Shown here: piece after piece, positions 45,753 to 57,227 of the stretch
Numbering within the stretch: position 1 is the stretch's first letter
Layout of the letters: each line of letters opens with the position of its first letter
Source of the DNA: Antilocapra americana
Taxonomy: Eukaryota; Chordata; Mammalia; Artiodactyla; Antilocapridae
DNA length: 64,000 nucleotides
Direction: 5' to 3'
Assembly (NCBI GenBank): GCA_007570785.1
Contig: ML664161.1
Coordinates: forward strand, 43,499,643 to 43,563,642
The notes under the pieces: generated by a model
The model's input: the letters and a program-made list of their open reading frames with translations, nothing else
The model's database searches: none
What the model was told of the DNA's origin: nothing
Position numbers and translations under genes: made by a program

Positions 45753-47090
45753 AGGTCGCAAGTGCAAGCTGCCATGTGTCTGCGCTTGCCTTTGTCTTCC
45801 CTGAGTTCCTGGCGCTGGCTCAGAGTGCTCCCTGCCATGAGCCAGGGTCTGGGGAAGGAAGGAGAGAGTTCTGTTACTCTCCCTTTCACGAGGGACCTGA
45901 AGGTCCTGAGAGCAGCTTTTATTCAGCATTACTTGCCCACGTCAGAAACAGGGAGTCGGGAATGATTCTCCCCCAGGCCTCCAGCATCCAGGTGACTGGA
46001 CTTGAGTAATGGGGTTCATCCTAAAAAACGCACCGGGCTCACTCTCCGTGTCGGTCATGCTGCAAAGACATGGAGGGGTGGGGGAGGCGTCCAGTGCCAT
46101 CCTCATCAGTGTTTCAATATATGAAAACATAGGGGTGAGGATGTGCAGCAAGGGCAGAGGAATTCTTTTTTAATGAAATTTTTTTACTGAATAAGAGGAA
46201 ACAGGAAAGGGAGATGGGAAGGTAAGAGAAACAGAGCAGAGAAAATGAGAAAAAAGAGAGAGAAAGAACAGTCTGCGAATGGATCAGACTTCTGATGGCT
46301 CAGTTGCCCTTGGACTCGGCACTTTCCTCCTGGGTACCAGCTCTCCACACTCTGCTTCCGCAGGAAAAGACCAAATTTTTATTTTCGATGCCTCCATTAA
46401 TAGTACAGAGCCCTCACCAGTTAGATAATGCAGCAGATCCTAGAGAATTCTTCTGGAAAGAAACATTTCTTAAATTTGAAAGTATTTTCATTGGAAAGTG
46501 CAAAACAGAGTCAGGAGGTGATCAAGACAAAACATCCATTTGCTAACAAGGAAATCGGGGTGCCCACACCTGTTCAAGAAACAGATATTCCTACCAGGAA
46601 AACATGAAATTACTAAGGAGATTTTAAAAACACCTTAATACACTATTAATATTTCTCCTCTGCACTGTGTATCATTCTAAAGAGGTATCCAATGAAGGCT
46701 CAAAATTATGCCATGATTAAGAGAAATTAAAATTCATCAAATTAATATCTCAGTTAATATTAATAGCGAAGATGACAGTTAATTAAGTATGACATATCAC
46801 AGGAGAGCAAAAACCTCGAACACAGACTGCTTACCCGAGTAACCATATTAAAGAATGACTGGGAACTAAAATTAGACTTATGATCTCAACGGGGAGAGAT
46901 AAAGGAACAAAATCAAGAAGACAGAAAAGGAAATTCAAGAATAAAAGCTACTAGGCTGATTGGGATAGATTTCAAGGCTAAGGGAATACTCAGAGTAAAA
47001 ACTATGCATTTATTTTTCCATTAAGATGTTCCTGATGGTAAAGGGTCTTGTAATTATCTTGCCTTTTCCATCAACCCAACTGCTATGATT
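45753..47090. other. DRD3: intronic unassigned sequence
   Basis: No repeat identified. An AT-rich stretch at 46580-46820 and a purine-rich run at 46190-46270. Open frames near 45.8-46.5 kb are read-through or antisense shadows of the exon and chance frames. Confidence 0.45.
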
Positions 47091-47205
47091 AGTCACTCAG
47101 TCATGTCCAACTCTTTGTGACCCCATGGTCTGTAGCCACCAGGCTCCTTTGTCCATGGGGATTCTCCAGGCAAGAATACTGGAGTGGGTTGCCATGCCCT
47201 TCTAA
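47091..47205 (-). repeat. Bov-tA SINE, partial
   Basis: 'cagtcatgtccaactctttg' to 'gagtgggttgccatgccctt'; 3' half only, minus strand. Confidence 0.9.
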
Positions 47206-47798
47206 CCCAATTAGAAACATTCTTGGAGTCAGAAGCCATGTCTTTGTCCTTTTTTCCCCAGAGTCTGAACATACTACTTGGCACATAATATGTGCTAAGT
47301 AAATATTTGATGTATGAATGGTTAAATGAATCTGCTCTGCACTGCATGCATTAGATAAACTATTTCTGCTTATACCATCTGCAGCTACATCTATTGTTAC
47401 AAAGAACTATCTACTTTTATTTTTTAATAATGATGCTGAAAAGGAATTAGAAGCATATATTTCTGTTCAAGAGTGAGGAAGACTTTAGCGGCCATAACCC
47501 AGTGTGGATGGATTAGTCAACACTTCAGAACATCCCCACACCCCCCTCAAAAGTGTTTCTGTCTGTCGCTATACACTGAAGGATTTCTTCAGTCTTTCAG
47601 AAGGATGAATGTCAGAAAAAAGTGCAGGAAGAGAACCTTCCCTCTGATAAGCATCTTAATTGCATCTGAAATAAAACCAGGCTTTTGGTGTCTGTTAGGG
47701 TGTTTGGGGTCTGTTAGGGTGTCACTTAGGGCCTCTTTGGCAGTCCATCTGTGATTGTTTCCAGGACTCTGGATGGATCATGGTTGGAGAATCTCTGT
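47206..47798. other. unassigned; L2/MIR tail trace
   Basis: 'ttggcacataatatgtgcta' with 'agtaaatatttgatgtatga' (47278-47330) is an L2/MIR type 3' end on +. The rest is unassigned; an imperfect short tandem 'gtctgttagggtgt' occurs at 47690-47722. Confidence 0.4.
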
Positions 47799-47838
47799 AG
47801 ACATTGGTATAGGAGATGGACAGTGTGACTTTCCCACA

Positions 47839-48110
47839 CTAGACACCCACTGCATCCCCTTCCGGCCCCAACTGCCAATGTGGATGATGCCGCCACTCTA
47901 CTGCTGAGCATAGAAGAGCACCTGAGTCTGCAGAAGGCCAGCATGAATTCTCTCCGAAGGCCCTAGTGGACTCCCTGCAGGTTATATCTGTGGGTTCTCT
48001 CCACTGGAGAAGCTCTTGTTTCTCCTCATCAAAACCAATACACCCACTGTCCAACAGGTAATTTACACCTAGCAGGCATTCAGTAGTCAAGAGGATGGCC
48101 ACATAAGTCT
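47839..48110 (-). pseudogene. possible Ty3/gypsy-like protease-region fossil
   Basis: An 87-residue minus-strand frame contains 'TECLLGVNYLLDSGCIGFD' followed by charged residues and 'ELLQW'. That layout (xxCLLGxxFLxxxGCxxD) resembles the segment just after the catalytic Asp in gypsy-type aspartic proteases. The catalytic D-T/S-G triad itself is not seen within the frame. No reverse transcriptase, integrase or LTR adjoins it. It could equally be a chance frame in an unnamed repeat; a short piece of the region recurs at 44.85 kb. Weak call. Confidence 0.25.
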
Positions 48111-48829
48111 GAAATCAAACAAAAGAGATTTGGAGGAGCAAAGACATCTCACCACTGGGAAATGGGCTTTGTGACCTCTTTTTGGTCCCACCCATTGGCT
48201 TCAATGCTCTAGTAAATGCAACTTAATATCTCTGCATCACTTTCTCTAACAGTCAACTAAGGGCCTGTCTCAATAAAAGACAAAATATGGCATTAAGTAA
48301 CTATCATTAACAGACAACCAATTCAGATAACATAAGAGTCCATTCAGTCTGTACATTTTCCTTAGTCTTAAATGCCAGCTTCCTGTGGACTTCAGAAGCA
48401 GACTTGGTGGTTAAAGAGAAATAAGAGCACTTTGAGCTCTTAAAGGAATCATGAATATATCAATCTATGTGTCTCAGGGAAGAACAAACTGTTACTCCCA
48501 CTAACTTGTCTTAATGACAGTACAGTTTGGGTAGCTGGTCTAGTAATTACAAGTTCATACCAAAGAGGAAAGAAGAGGAAAGGATACAGTGTTGACCACA
48601 GAGACTACTGTGGGCTTGAGGGTCCCCAGGGGTACAGGATGACTGTGAGAAGACCCCATGATAAGAGTTCAAAACTAACTGTCAGATTCCCAGCTTCCTG
48701 TGCTTTGATTTGAATGCATCCATACTGTTTGAAGGGAATATTGGCTCACATTGGCCGGACCTCCTCCTTCAAGGGAAAACTGGCTCATCATGCCAGACAC
48801 CAGTTTGTTTGAGTTACAAATGTTTTGGC
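48111..48829. other. intronic unassigned sequence
   Basis: Nothing clearly recognisable. Confidence 0.45.
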
Positions 48830-49150
48830 TGTAAATATTGGAAAATTTGACTCACTGTGGCTTAAACAAATAGGAGTTACTTTTCTTACATAACCAGAAT
48901 TCTGGAGGAAGGGGCTGTGTGGGTATCGGGCCAGAGGCCCCAGGTGTCATCAAGGACCAGACTCTCCCATTCCTCCTGTTCACCATCCTTGGTAAACTGA
49001 CTCACTTCCTCATGCTGCTCACAAGAGGGCTACTATTGCCCTCAGCATCATGGCCATATTCAAAAATAGGATGGGTGGGGACAGCAGGGAAAGAAAAAAA
49101 AAAATCCTTTCCTGGAGTAGCTTGAAGGTCTCTCTAAGGGACTTCATTTA
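48830..49150. repeat. probable ancient interspersed repeat, family unresolved
   Basis: 'actcactgtggcttaaacaa', 'ataggagttacttttcttac' and 'cttcctcatgctgctcac' have the style of an old mammalian LTR or DNA repeat. Not assignable by eye. Confidence 0.35.
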
Positions 49151-50804
49151 AGTCCAATTGGCCAGAACAGGAACATAAGACCAATTTTAGCCACAAGGGA
49201 GGACAGAAAAGAAAAATGAAAATGTGGGTTTTATTAAAACAAGATGTGGGGGAGAGATAGACAATAAAATGTCATATAACTTTGTGCTTCCACTGGAATT
49301 CACTGGGATGAATGTTATTTTGATACAGTCATGCTATGAGAATGACTCAAAATTGGGAGTCAGAAGGCATGGAGTTACACGAATAAAAAGAAAATGACAA
49401 CTACGCTTTTCCTAACTCAAAGGGTTGATTTAGGCTCAACTGTCATCAACAGAAAAAGTGCTCTGATAACTAAAGTGCGATCTATAAATATCTTAGTTAA
49501 TACACTTTTATTTGTAAGTAAAAGAAACCTTAACTCCAGTTGAGTTAAACAATGAACATCATTTGTCTTTCAATGCATTGGCTCTCCTAAGAACTTTAAT
49601 AAGAGTCCTGTGGTAGGGTGGACTGCAGGCACAGTTGGAACAGGGTGCCAGTTCCTTCCATCTCCCTACAATTCTCTCAGCTCTGTCTTCTTCCATATCC
49701 TGGCCTTATCCTTTAGGAAAGGGTAAGCTATAGACCTCACATGCCATTCACAGCAAGAGAGAAAATCTGTATCCCAGAATTCCTATTAGAAATATCCAGA
49801 TGTACTTGGATTGGATTGGTTTATGGCACATCATTTTCTCTGAATTAATCACTGAAGAGAATAGTCAGTTTGGCACAGGTTATGTGTACCTTCCAGAACA
49901 CATCAACTGCTCAGGAATCTCAGGGGTCCCCAGTGGAATCCAAGGACAAAAGGAAAGAAGAAGGAACACTGTCAGCACGAATGTACCACAGTGGCTTTCA
50001 TGGGTACCATTTTCATCATGAAAGCACACAAGAAGGCTGGGCTTGGACAATATATTAAAAGGGACTGGAGGGGGCCAGTCACTACCCTTCTTCAGATTTC
50101 TCTGTTTTCAGGCCTGGCAGAGAGGTTGAGGACAAAAACCACGCAGGTGACCTCAGAGCACCTTATATTCCAGAGGGCCCTGGCCAGCTCTTTAATTCAG
50201 TTTGCAGCATTTTTGTGAAAACTCTTTTCTGGGCTATACCAAATAGTTCTATCTCAGATTCCCTCTCAAGTTTTTAATTTCCTGCTTTAGAAGCTGCAGT
50301 CTGTTCAGAGCTCCTTCTCCAAGCACAAACATCCCATCTTGTTCCACTCGGTTAAGCACCTTTTGTGATGTTTAATGCACTTGTATCGGGGCAGAAAGGC
50401 AGCATAAGCAGCCAGGGGAACATTGAGAATACTAACTGCAGAGTCTTTGGGTCCCAGTGTGGACTGAAGGAAAGATTCGAGGGTTAGGTAATATAAACAA
50501 GCAAAAAGTGCCGAGTGGGTTTAGGCAGGGGCACTCACCATAGAGCATGGTCCAGGTCAGGAAATGGTGTCAGAAAAGAACAGCACTGTTTTGGGGAGAG
50601 AGATGCCTTTGGACCTTGTAATGACCCTGTTTATTAACAATACAGACTTTTTAAAGGAGAATTTCACCACTGTCCAAAAACCCCAAATGACAGCGATTTA
50701 AGAGCTCGCCTCTGGAAACAAAAACACCAGGAGTCTCTTCACCAAACTCTGGATTTTGATGGAAGTCATAGACTATGAAAGCTGGAGGGGCTTGGAGAGT
50801 GTTT
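49151..50804. other. intronic unassigned sequence
   Basis: No repeat or exon recognised. Small overlapping frames at 49800-50218 have no family resemblance. Confidence 0.45.
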
Positions 50805-50828
50805 CTACTGTCATTTCTTTTCTTCTTT

Positions 50829-50965
50829 TAATATATATTTATTTATTTGGCTGTGCTAGGTCTTAGCTGTGGCATGTGGGATCTAGTTCCACCACCAGGG
50901 ATCAAACTCGGGCCCCCTGCATTGGGAATGAGGAGTCTTAGCCACTGGAGCACCAGGGAAGTCCC
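50829..50965 (-). repeat. CHR-type SINE, short form
   Basis: 'atttatttatttggctgtgc', 'gatctagttccaccaccagg', 'ggagcaccagggaagtccc'. Flanks ctactgtcatttct (50805-50818) and ctgctgtcatttct (50967-50980) match 13 of 14. Confidence 0.9.
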
Positions 50966-51239
50966 TCTGCTGTCATTTCTAAAGTGTCATCCAACCTCAA
51001 GAAAATTCTGGCAATATCCTAGTGACCAGGATTCTCTGTGGGAGCGGGCCTCAGGGTTGAGCTAAACCTTCATTACAGGGAGCTTCTTGTCCAAAATACA
51101 GACTGATGGGTCTACCCTAGATGTACCAAACTGGACTGTGGCAAGCAAAAATGGAGTGAAGAGGATAATCAAAGAAGTAATTCCATATCTACCCCCTTGG
51201 ATATCTCCCCAAAACAACTAAAATCCCACCCCTTAGAGC

Positions 51240-51660
51240 AGAAATTCTTAACCTGGGGAGTCCATCAACTTGGATATAAGTAAAATTACTTCTTTATTTT
51301 CACTAAACCAAAATTAAGCATTTCCTTCAATTATGAATGTCAGCATCAACCCACAGCAGAAGAAATCCTTTGTGTCACCAGTAGAAATCACAGATGTTTA
51401 TATTTTCAAATCACATTACAGTTTTTACAGACACCAAAATAGCATTTACACTCATCAGTACTTTGAAACTATAGGAATTTGGGCCCTGCACCTACATCTT
51501 GTCATTTAATGCATTATTAAAGAATCACATATATTTTTAAAAAAATTGTAACTACAGTTTGATATAATTGGTATCCTTTGTGATTCATTGTATTTTATTT
51601 TATGCATATAAAACACTCTTCTGTGAAAGACTTATAAAGTCAAAGGCACTCAAGGGATAA
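51240..51660 (+). repeat. ancient DNA-transposon-like repeat
   Basis: 'aaattcttaacctggggagt', 'tgaatgtcagcatcaaccca', 'gtcaccagtagaaatcacag' and 'tattttattttatgcatata' match a common old mammalian MER-type element. Family not named. Confidence 0.5.
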
Positions 51661-51689
51661 AGGATGCTTCAGGAGCCCTAGGACAATCA

Positions 51690-51850
51690 TTTCTTTTTCT
51701 TTTAATATTTTTTGTTTTATTAAAATATAGTTGATTTACAATGTTGTGTTAATTTTTGCTGTATAGCAAAGTGACTTCGTTATACAGGCAAATATATTCA
51801 TATACATATATTCTTTAGGGACATATATACACATATAGTCTTTAGGGATA
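51690..51850 (-). repeat. L1 3'-UTR-like fragment
   Basis: 'aaaatatagttgatttacaa', 'tgttgtgttaatttttgctg' and 'atagcaaagtgacttcgtta' are characteristic of artiodactyl L1 3' ends in reverse complement. Confidence 0.6.
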
Positions 51851-51898
51851 ACCATTTTGGAAGATAAAGTCATGCCCCGCACTCCCACAACATCCTGT

Positions 51899-52043
51899 GG
51901 ACCAGTATTTCCCAAACTTCCCAGGCAGCATGAATCACTGGAGGTATTTATTATCCTGAATGGGGACTAAAAATCATTCTAACAAGAGCCTCTGGTGATT
52001 TGGAAAAAGCTGCCTTATCAGTAAATTTGGGAAATGCTGCCCT
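51899..52043 (+). repeat. MER5-like hAT MITE
   Basis: 'ccagtatttcccaaacttcc' and 'aaatttgggaaatgctgccc' as inverted ends, with 'cctctggtgatttgg' inside. Confidence 0.6.
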
Positions 52044-52669
52044 AGGCTGTGCCTGTTGAAAATCAATAGCCAACTTCGGTACCTGAAGACACTCTCCTGC
52101 TCCCCCCACCTTCTGTATTGCCAAAGGGAGTCAGTTACATTCATTAGCAAGTGAGAGTAACACCACCTGGCTGCTGTTTAATTCTGAAGTGAGTTATTCA
52201 TTAAAATTTAGGGGAAAGGTAGAATCACATCTCTTAAAAAGCCTTAAATCAATCAGATTTCTTTTTTCTGCTTTTCTCTTGCTTTAATTTCCAAAATCAC
52301 TTTACCTTCCATTTTCTCCCAACACTGTACTCATCTCACTGTCAGCACTTATCATAGATATTTTCTTAGCCTGCCTCTCCTGGGCCTCTCCTGGGCCTTC
52401 AGTTCACCCCTTCCCATTCACACATGACTTCCTGCTCCCCCACCATCCCCTGCCACCCCCTACACATGCACACACACTATATTCTGTCCTCACAGTACAG
52501 TTTAATTCATCTCACAAGTTTAATTCATTTCAGTACACCCACCCCAGCAAAGCACCAGCCCCATAATGGGCCCTCAATAAACACTGGATGCGTGGGTGTG
52601 TGGATGGACCAAGGCCGAGTCTTCTCCCTCCTGTGATATGAGAATGGAGTTAAATTGTACACATCTCAG
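52044..52669. other. unassigned with L2-type tail
   Basis: 'agcaaagcaccagccccata' and 'gggccctcaataaacactgg' at 52548-52590 look like an L2/MIR 3' end on +. A 12-bp unit 'cctctcctgggc' repeats twice at about 52373-52396. Confidence 0.4.
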
Positions 52670-52880
52670 AAGCAGCATGTCAAGGTACTGACCTCTGAGA
52701 GGCAAAACAGAGTAACAGTTAACATTAAGGTTTGAAATTCCAGCTACTTTTACTAGTTCTATGTCCTTAGGAAAATTATTCAACCCCTCTCAGACTCCCA
52801 TTTCTTTATCTATAAATTGGAAAGAATATTTACCTCATTGGGTTGCTGTCAGAGTTACATAGCATGTTCTTGGCTGTTAC
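52670..52880 (+). repeat. MIR SINE
   Basis: 'tttgaaattccagctacttt', 'ctatgtccttaggaaaatta', 'ctcccatttctttatctata' and 'cattgggttgctgtcagagt'. Confidence 0.75.
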
Positions 52881-54277
52881 TGATTGTTCACTATTATGTA
52901 CTTGGTGCGGAGGACTCATTTTAAAAAAATAAAGGTATTTTCATTATACATACCACCAATTAGAGACACATCTTGACGAGCAAGCTCCAGAGAAGGCCAA
53001 GTGATGGCACCTTAGCGGGAATTACTTAAATAGCTAATCAGGATGTTTTCTTCTTGACACTGAACTGAGATCAAGGGGAGAGTATTTTGCTGGCAGAGTT
53101 GGAGACGGGAGGAGAGGAGAGCCAGAATGGGGTAGCACCGCTGGGGCCTGGAAGCCAGAGCACAGCTTGAGGGCTTTGGCCCTGAGGAGCTCAAGAGACC
53201 AGGGACCTGCCAGGTATGTACTTTCAATAGCTCCAAAGTCAGCGAGCCCCTACTGTTTTGTACTGTTTTTCTGCAACCCTGGGATGCAAGCAATCAGGTC
53301 TCCCATTCCCTGGAAGGGGGGTGATGTGGCCCGTCCCACAAAATTCCCTGATGAGCTCATGGTTTTCCCTTCCTCCTGGTGTCCACCCACTTCCATCCCT
53401 TTCCAACAGCTGCCCTCCGACCCGACACCCCCATACAGCGATGTGTAACAATTCACAGTCCAGTGCCCCGTCTGTCTCTGGAGCCATGCCTCCCTGGGCC
53501 AAGGTGCCGAACCTCTTCAAACGTTAGTCTCTTTCTCAGCAACGAAGATAACAACAGTCCTCTCTCACAGGACAATAACCAGCCGTAGAGGCCATGTCTA
53601 TAATTGTTAGTATTAACACAGACTATGTCAGAGACCCTTTCTCCTGTCAGAATATATTTGCAGGCTGAGATTCCTCAAGGAGAGGGAAGTAGCAGCAAGC
53701 ATGAAAAACTCCTTGCTCCTATCGGATCTATTAAGTAGCAGTCATTTAATCTCCTATCAAATAAGTGTATAATTTGTCCTCAAAAATCTTTGAAAGCACA
53801 TACAGTTTGAAAAAAAAAATGCAGGGATCAAGTTCCAAAGTTACAGAAATTTCTGCAATGGGTCATGTGGATTGGTGAACCACATAGACTGGGTTCTCAA
53901 TAAATGTTAGCTTTTATTAATGATATTAGGATCTCATGATGATCTCTATTTTATTTAGAATGCCTTGCTTCTTCAGTTCTCTATGAGGACGGGGCCTGAA
54001 TAACTTTTTTAAAAAACACATAATATACCCTCCTCCAGTGAACTAATAGGAGTTTTGCAGGTACTTGTGTTATGGATGAATGAATGAATGAATAAACAGG
54101 ACATCCAGCAAGCCTGGGGTCTGCTACTGTTCTAATGATCCTCTCTCACACAGTCCCCCAACACACATAAACAAACAGGCACTCACAATTTCACCAAAAA
54201 AAGAAAAAAAAAAGGTTTTCCTCAATTTAAGTTACATAAAGAGATTAGCATACAAAGAGATGTTAAAAGAGATTTAG
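52881..54277. other. intronic unassigned sequence
   Basis: No repeat named. Several overlapping frames at 53167-53588 on both strands are mutually exclusive and have no family match. Tail-like 'tgaatgaatgaatgaat' at 54077-54093. Confidence 0.45.
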
Positions 54278-54289
54278 CATACAAATTTC

Positions 54290-54486
54290 CCTGGTGGCTC
54301 AGACAGTTAAGAATCTGCCTGCAATGCAGATTTTGCCTACTGGTTTGATCCTCAAATTGGGAAGATCCCCTGGAAGAGGGTATGGCAACCCACTCCAGAA
54401 TTCTTGCCTGGAGAATGACATGGACAGAGGAGCCTGGCAGGCTGCAATCCAGAGAGTCACACAACTGAGTGACTAACACACTACTA
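54290..54486 (+). repeat. Bov-tA SINE with 12-bp target duplication
   Basis: 'cctggtggctcagacagtta' to 'cacaactgagtgactaacac'. Flanked by catacaaatttc at 54278-54289 and 54487-54498. Confidence 0.93.
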
Positions 54487-54498
54487 CATACAAATTTC

Positions 54499-55588
54499 AC
54501 CTTTTGCAAGAAGCTTTTATAGCATAGAACTGTCCTATAGACTGAGCAAAACTCTCTTCTATTCTCCTGGCTGCCTTAAACACATGTCCCTTTAAAATTT
54601 TTTTCATTTTCAGAATTCCTATATATTTATTATTAGGCTTTTATTTACATAGAACCCAATGACTGGACTAAAAGAAAGTAAACCCACAACTAAATGAACA
54701 AAAATGATGACTTCATCACTAGTTTGAACTTTTCATTGTTGCTCTTAAAATACTTTTGGTCAGAGTTTCTCATACTTAAGTCTGGAGATGACCAAATATA
54801 GGGAAAAGATCAAATGCTGCAAAGGAAATAATTCTATGGGGAAAAGTTATTAGTGGAGGGGAAAGAGAGAGAGCCTTTCAGCAACGTGCATTAATGCCAT
54901 AAAACAAGGATATCCAGTGAAGTGGTCTGGTGATATAACAAGACTCTTGGATGAGAAAAATTAGAGGAACAACAGCAGCTTCGTGCATTATTGTTTGCAG
55001 TTTTTTTCCTTGAGAAGCTACTTCAGAGGCTACTGAATCTATGTTTCACTCCCCTTTCTCTTAAATAGCCATTTGGCCTGCCAGCAGAGCTATCATGAAC
55101 ACCCAGCTAAGCCCAGGGGGCCGGCTTCACAGGTTTCCCCTTGGGACCCACGGTGCCCAAGAATGGCAGCCCCAGGGGCTGGAAGCTGGCAAAAGCACAA
55201 AAGCCTCTGGGCCCCAAGAGTGGCATTTGTGCATGAAAGTGATAGTCTCCCTGACATATCTCTCTGGCTCAATTAGGTTATGTAAAAAAAAAAATTTCAA
55301 TAAAACAGAAAGGTGCTAGAATATAACTATCTAAATTCCTGACTTATTTATATATGTTCCTCGGAAGTTATGGAGCTCGGAACACATGTGTACATGCATG
55401 AGGTCAGAACTGTCTTCTCTGATTCTGTGAGCAGTAAAGAGGATCTGGGCCCCTTTCCAATGCCCTGGACACACCTTTCCCCCCACATCTTGGTGAGCAG
55501 GACCACGGTGATGAAGGCAGGCGCACTGGCCCAGACCGAGTTTCCATAGGCTTTCACAGATGCTGTTCATGCTTCCAAGCTTTAAAAC
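54499..55588. other. intronic unassigned sequence
   Basis: Nothing clearly recognised; A11 at 55282-55292. Confidence 0.45.
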
Positions 55589-55597
55589 CAGAAGCCA

Positions 55598-55744
55598 CAT
55601 GTATACCCACGGCGGATTCATGTCAATGTATGGCAAAACCAACACAGTCATGTAAAGAAATAAAGTCTTTCTTGAATTTGTTACAATAAAATAAATAAAT
55701 AAATAAAATAAAAAGATATTTGACAAAAATTTAAAAAAAAAAAA
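55598..55744 (+). repeat. ruminant L1 3' end, short, with target duplication
   Basis: 'acccacggcggattcatgtc', 'aatgtatggcaaaaccaaca', an AAAT-type simple repeat at 55685-55712 and an A tail. Flanked by cagaagcca at 55589-55597 and 55745-55753. Confidence 0.85.
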
Positions 55745-55978
55745 CAGAAGCCAGATAGACTTCCCTTGTGGAGGAAAGGTTTATGACAAATGTGTTCTCG
55801 GTTTATTTCCTGAATAGGGTGAGCTCTCCACTGGGTGGAGGGCTTTGAAGAGGTAGTCTTGGCCCAGTGCACACATCTGGCAGTCAACCAATCTCTTTTA
55901 CCACGAGCTGTGCATCTACGGGCACATCACTTAACCACAATGAGCTTTAGTTGCCTCCCGAGTCTGAACCAGATCAGT

Positions 55979-56710
55979 TCAGTTCAGTTGCTCAGTCATG
56001 TCTGATTCTTTGCAACCCCAAGGAAAGCAGCGCACCAGGCCTCCCTGTCCATCACCAACTCCCGGAGTTTACTCAAACTCATGTCCATCGAGTCAGTGAT
56101 GCCCATCCAACCATCTCATCCTCTGTTGTCCCCTTCTCCTCCCACCTTCAATCTTTCCCAGCATCGGGGTCTTTTCAAATGAGTCAGTTCTTTGCATCAG
56201 GTGGCCAAAGTATTGGAGTTTCAGCTTCAGGATCAGTCCTTCCAACGAATAATCAGGACTGATTTTAAGATTGCCTGGTTGGATGTCCTTGCAGTCCAAG
56301 GGACTCTCAAGAGTCTTCTCCAACATCACAGTTCAAAAGCATTATTCTTCAGCGCTCAGCTTTCTTTATAATCCAACTCCCACATCCATACATGACTAGT
56401 GGAAAAACCATAGCCTTGATTAGACGGACCTTTGTTGCCAAAGTAATGTCTCTGCTTTTTAATATGCTGTTCAGGTTGGTCATCGCTTTTCTTCCAAGGA
56501 GCAAGCGTCTTTTGATTTCATGGCTGCAGTCACCATCTGCAGTGATTTTGGAGCCCAAGAAAATAAAGTCTCGCACTGTTTCCATTGTTTCCCCATCTAC
56601 TTGCCATGAAGTGATGGGACCAGTTGCCATGATCTTTGTCTTTTGAATGTTGAGTTTTAAGCTAGCTTTTTCACTCTCCTCTTTCACTTTCATCAAGAGA
56701 CTCTTTAGTT
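55979..56710 (-). mobile_element. BovB LINE 3' fragment, antisense in DRD3 intron
   Basis: Starts on + with the 'ttcagttcagttgctcagtc' terminus. The minus-strand frame 56349-56696 (115 residues, 'LNIQKTKIMATGPITSWQVD', 'GRKAMTNLNSILKSRDITLA') is the region after the reverse transcriptase core in BovB ORF2. Flanks gaaccagatcagt (55966-55978) and gaaacagatcagt (56711-56723) match 12 of 13. It ends about 400 bp before the second DRD3 exon. Confidence 0.94.
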
Positions 56711-56716
56711 GAAACA

Positions 56717-56875
56717 GATCAGTGATTCACAAACCTTGGTGTGATGGGGGGGTGTTCATTTTAAAAAGATGATTCATGGGCCCCACTGTGACTCAGTTGG
56801 TCCAGGAAAGGGTTCAGAAATCTACATCTTTAATGAGCATCCCACTGTGGACCGCACTTTGAGAAACGCTGGAAT
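56717..56875 (+). repeat. MER5-like hAT MITE
   Basis: 'gtgattcacaaaccttggtg' and 'cactttgagaaacgctgga' as inverted ends, 'gggttcagaaatctacatct' inside. The BovB fragment inserted at its left end. Confidence 0.72.
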
Positions 56876-57114
56876 ATTTGATTCAGAAGATCCATTTCAG
56901 TACTGACATTTCACCAATTTTTCCTTTCTCAGGCAAGCAATCTTGGGCACCCTGACATTCGCTCGATGTCTGCCTACCCTTGGTGATGAGGTAGTACCCA
57001 CAGCAAGGGCATGTCTACGTCTGTGCAGGACAGCCCAGGGACCACAGTAGAGTCGATTGGATTGCTCTACCTTTGCTGGGAGGAAACACTAATATCCTTG
57101 TCTCTGATGCCCAG

Positions 57115-57227
57115 GTGACAGGTGGGGTCTGGAATTTCAGCCGAATTTGCTGCGATGTTTTCGTCACTCTGGACGTCATGATGTGCACAGCCAGCATCCT
57201 GAACCTCTGTGCCATCAGCATCGACAG
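57115..57227 (+). CDS. DRD3: dopamine D3 receptor, second coding exon (residues 91-128 in part)
   Basis: The exon is 113 bp, running from acceptor 'gatgcccag' to donor 'gtaaga'. It translates in phase with the first coding exon and gives residues 91-127 plus two bases of codon 128. Seen: an N-F-S sequon at N97 in ECL1, C103 (3.25, disulfide to ECL2), D110 (3.32, the amine-binding Asp of aminergic GPCRs), C114 (3.36), the [10 protein letters not shown] stretch of TM3, and D127-R128 beginning the DRY motif. The exon ends in phase 2; the next exon should start by completing Arg128 and is not found before 64000. Because 113 is not a multiple of three, skipping this exon would shift the frame and truncate the receptor after TM2. 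Confidence 0.98.

Larger units (their letters stand above)
45747..57114 (+). other. DRD3: DRD3 intron, 11,368 bp, phase 0
   Basis: Bounded by gtgagt at 45747 and a pyrimidine tract ending cccag at 57114. It contains SINEs, MIR, MER5, L1 tails, an antisense BovB fragment and a possible gypsy-like fossil, listed separately. No other gene was recognised inside it. Confidence 0.95.

Noticed and set aside
45456..45929. 157-codon minus-strand open frame over the DRD3 exon
   Set aside because: Antisense shadow of a GC-rich coding exon; no family resemblance.
45747..45965. Open frame running past the DRD3 exon donor
   Set aside because: Read-through into the intron after a consensus gtgagt; the sequence leaves the receptor family at that point.
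53167..53588. Cluster of overlapping frames on both strands
   Set aside because: Mutually exclusive frames in GC-richer intronic sequence; no support.
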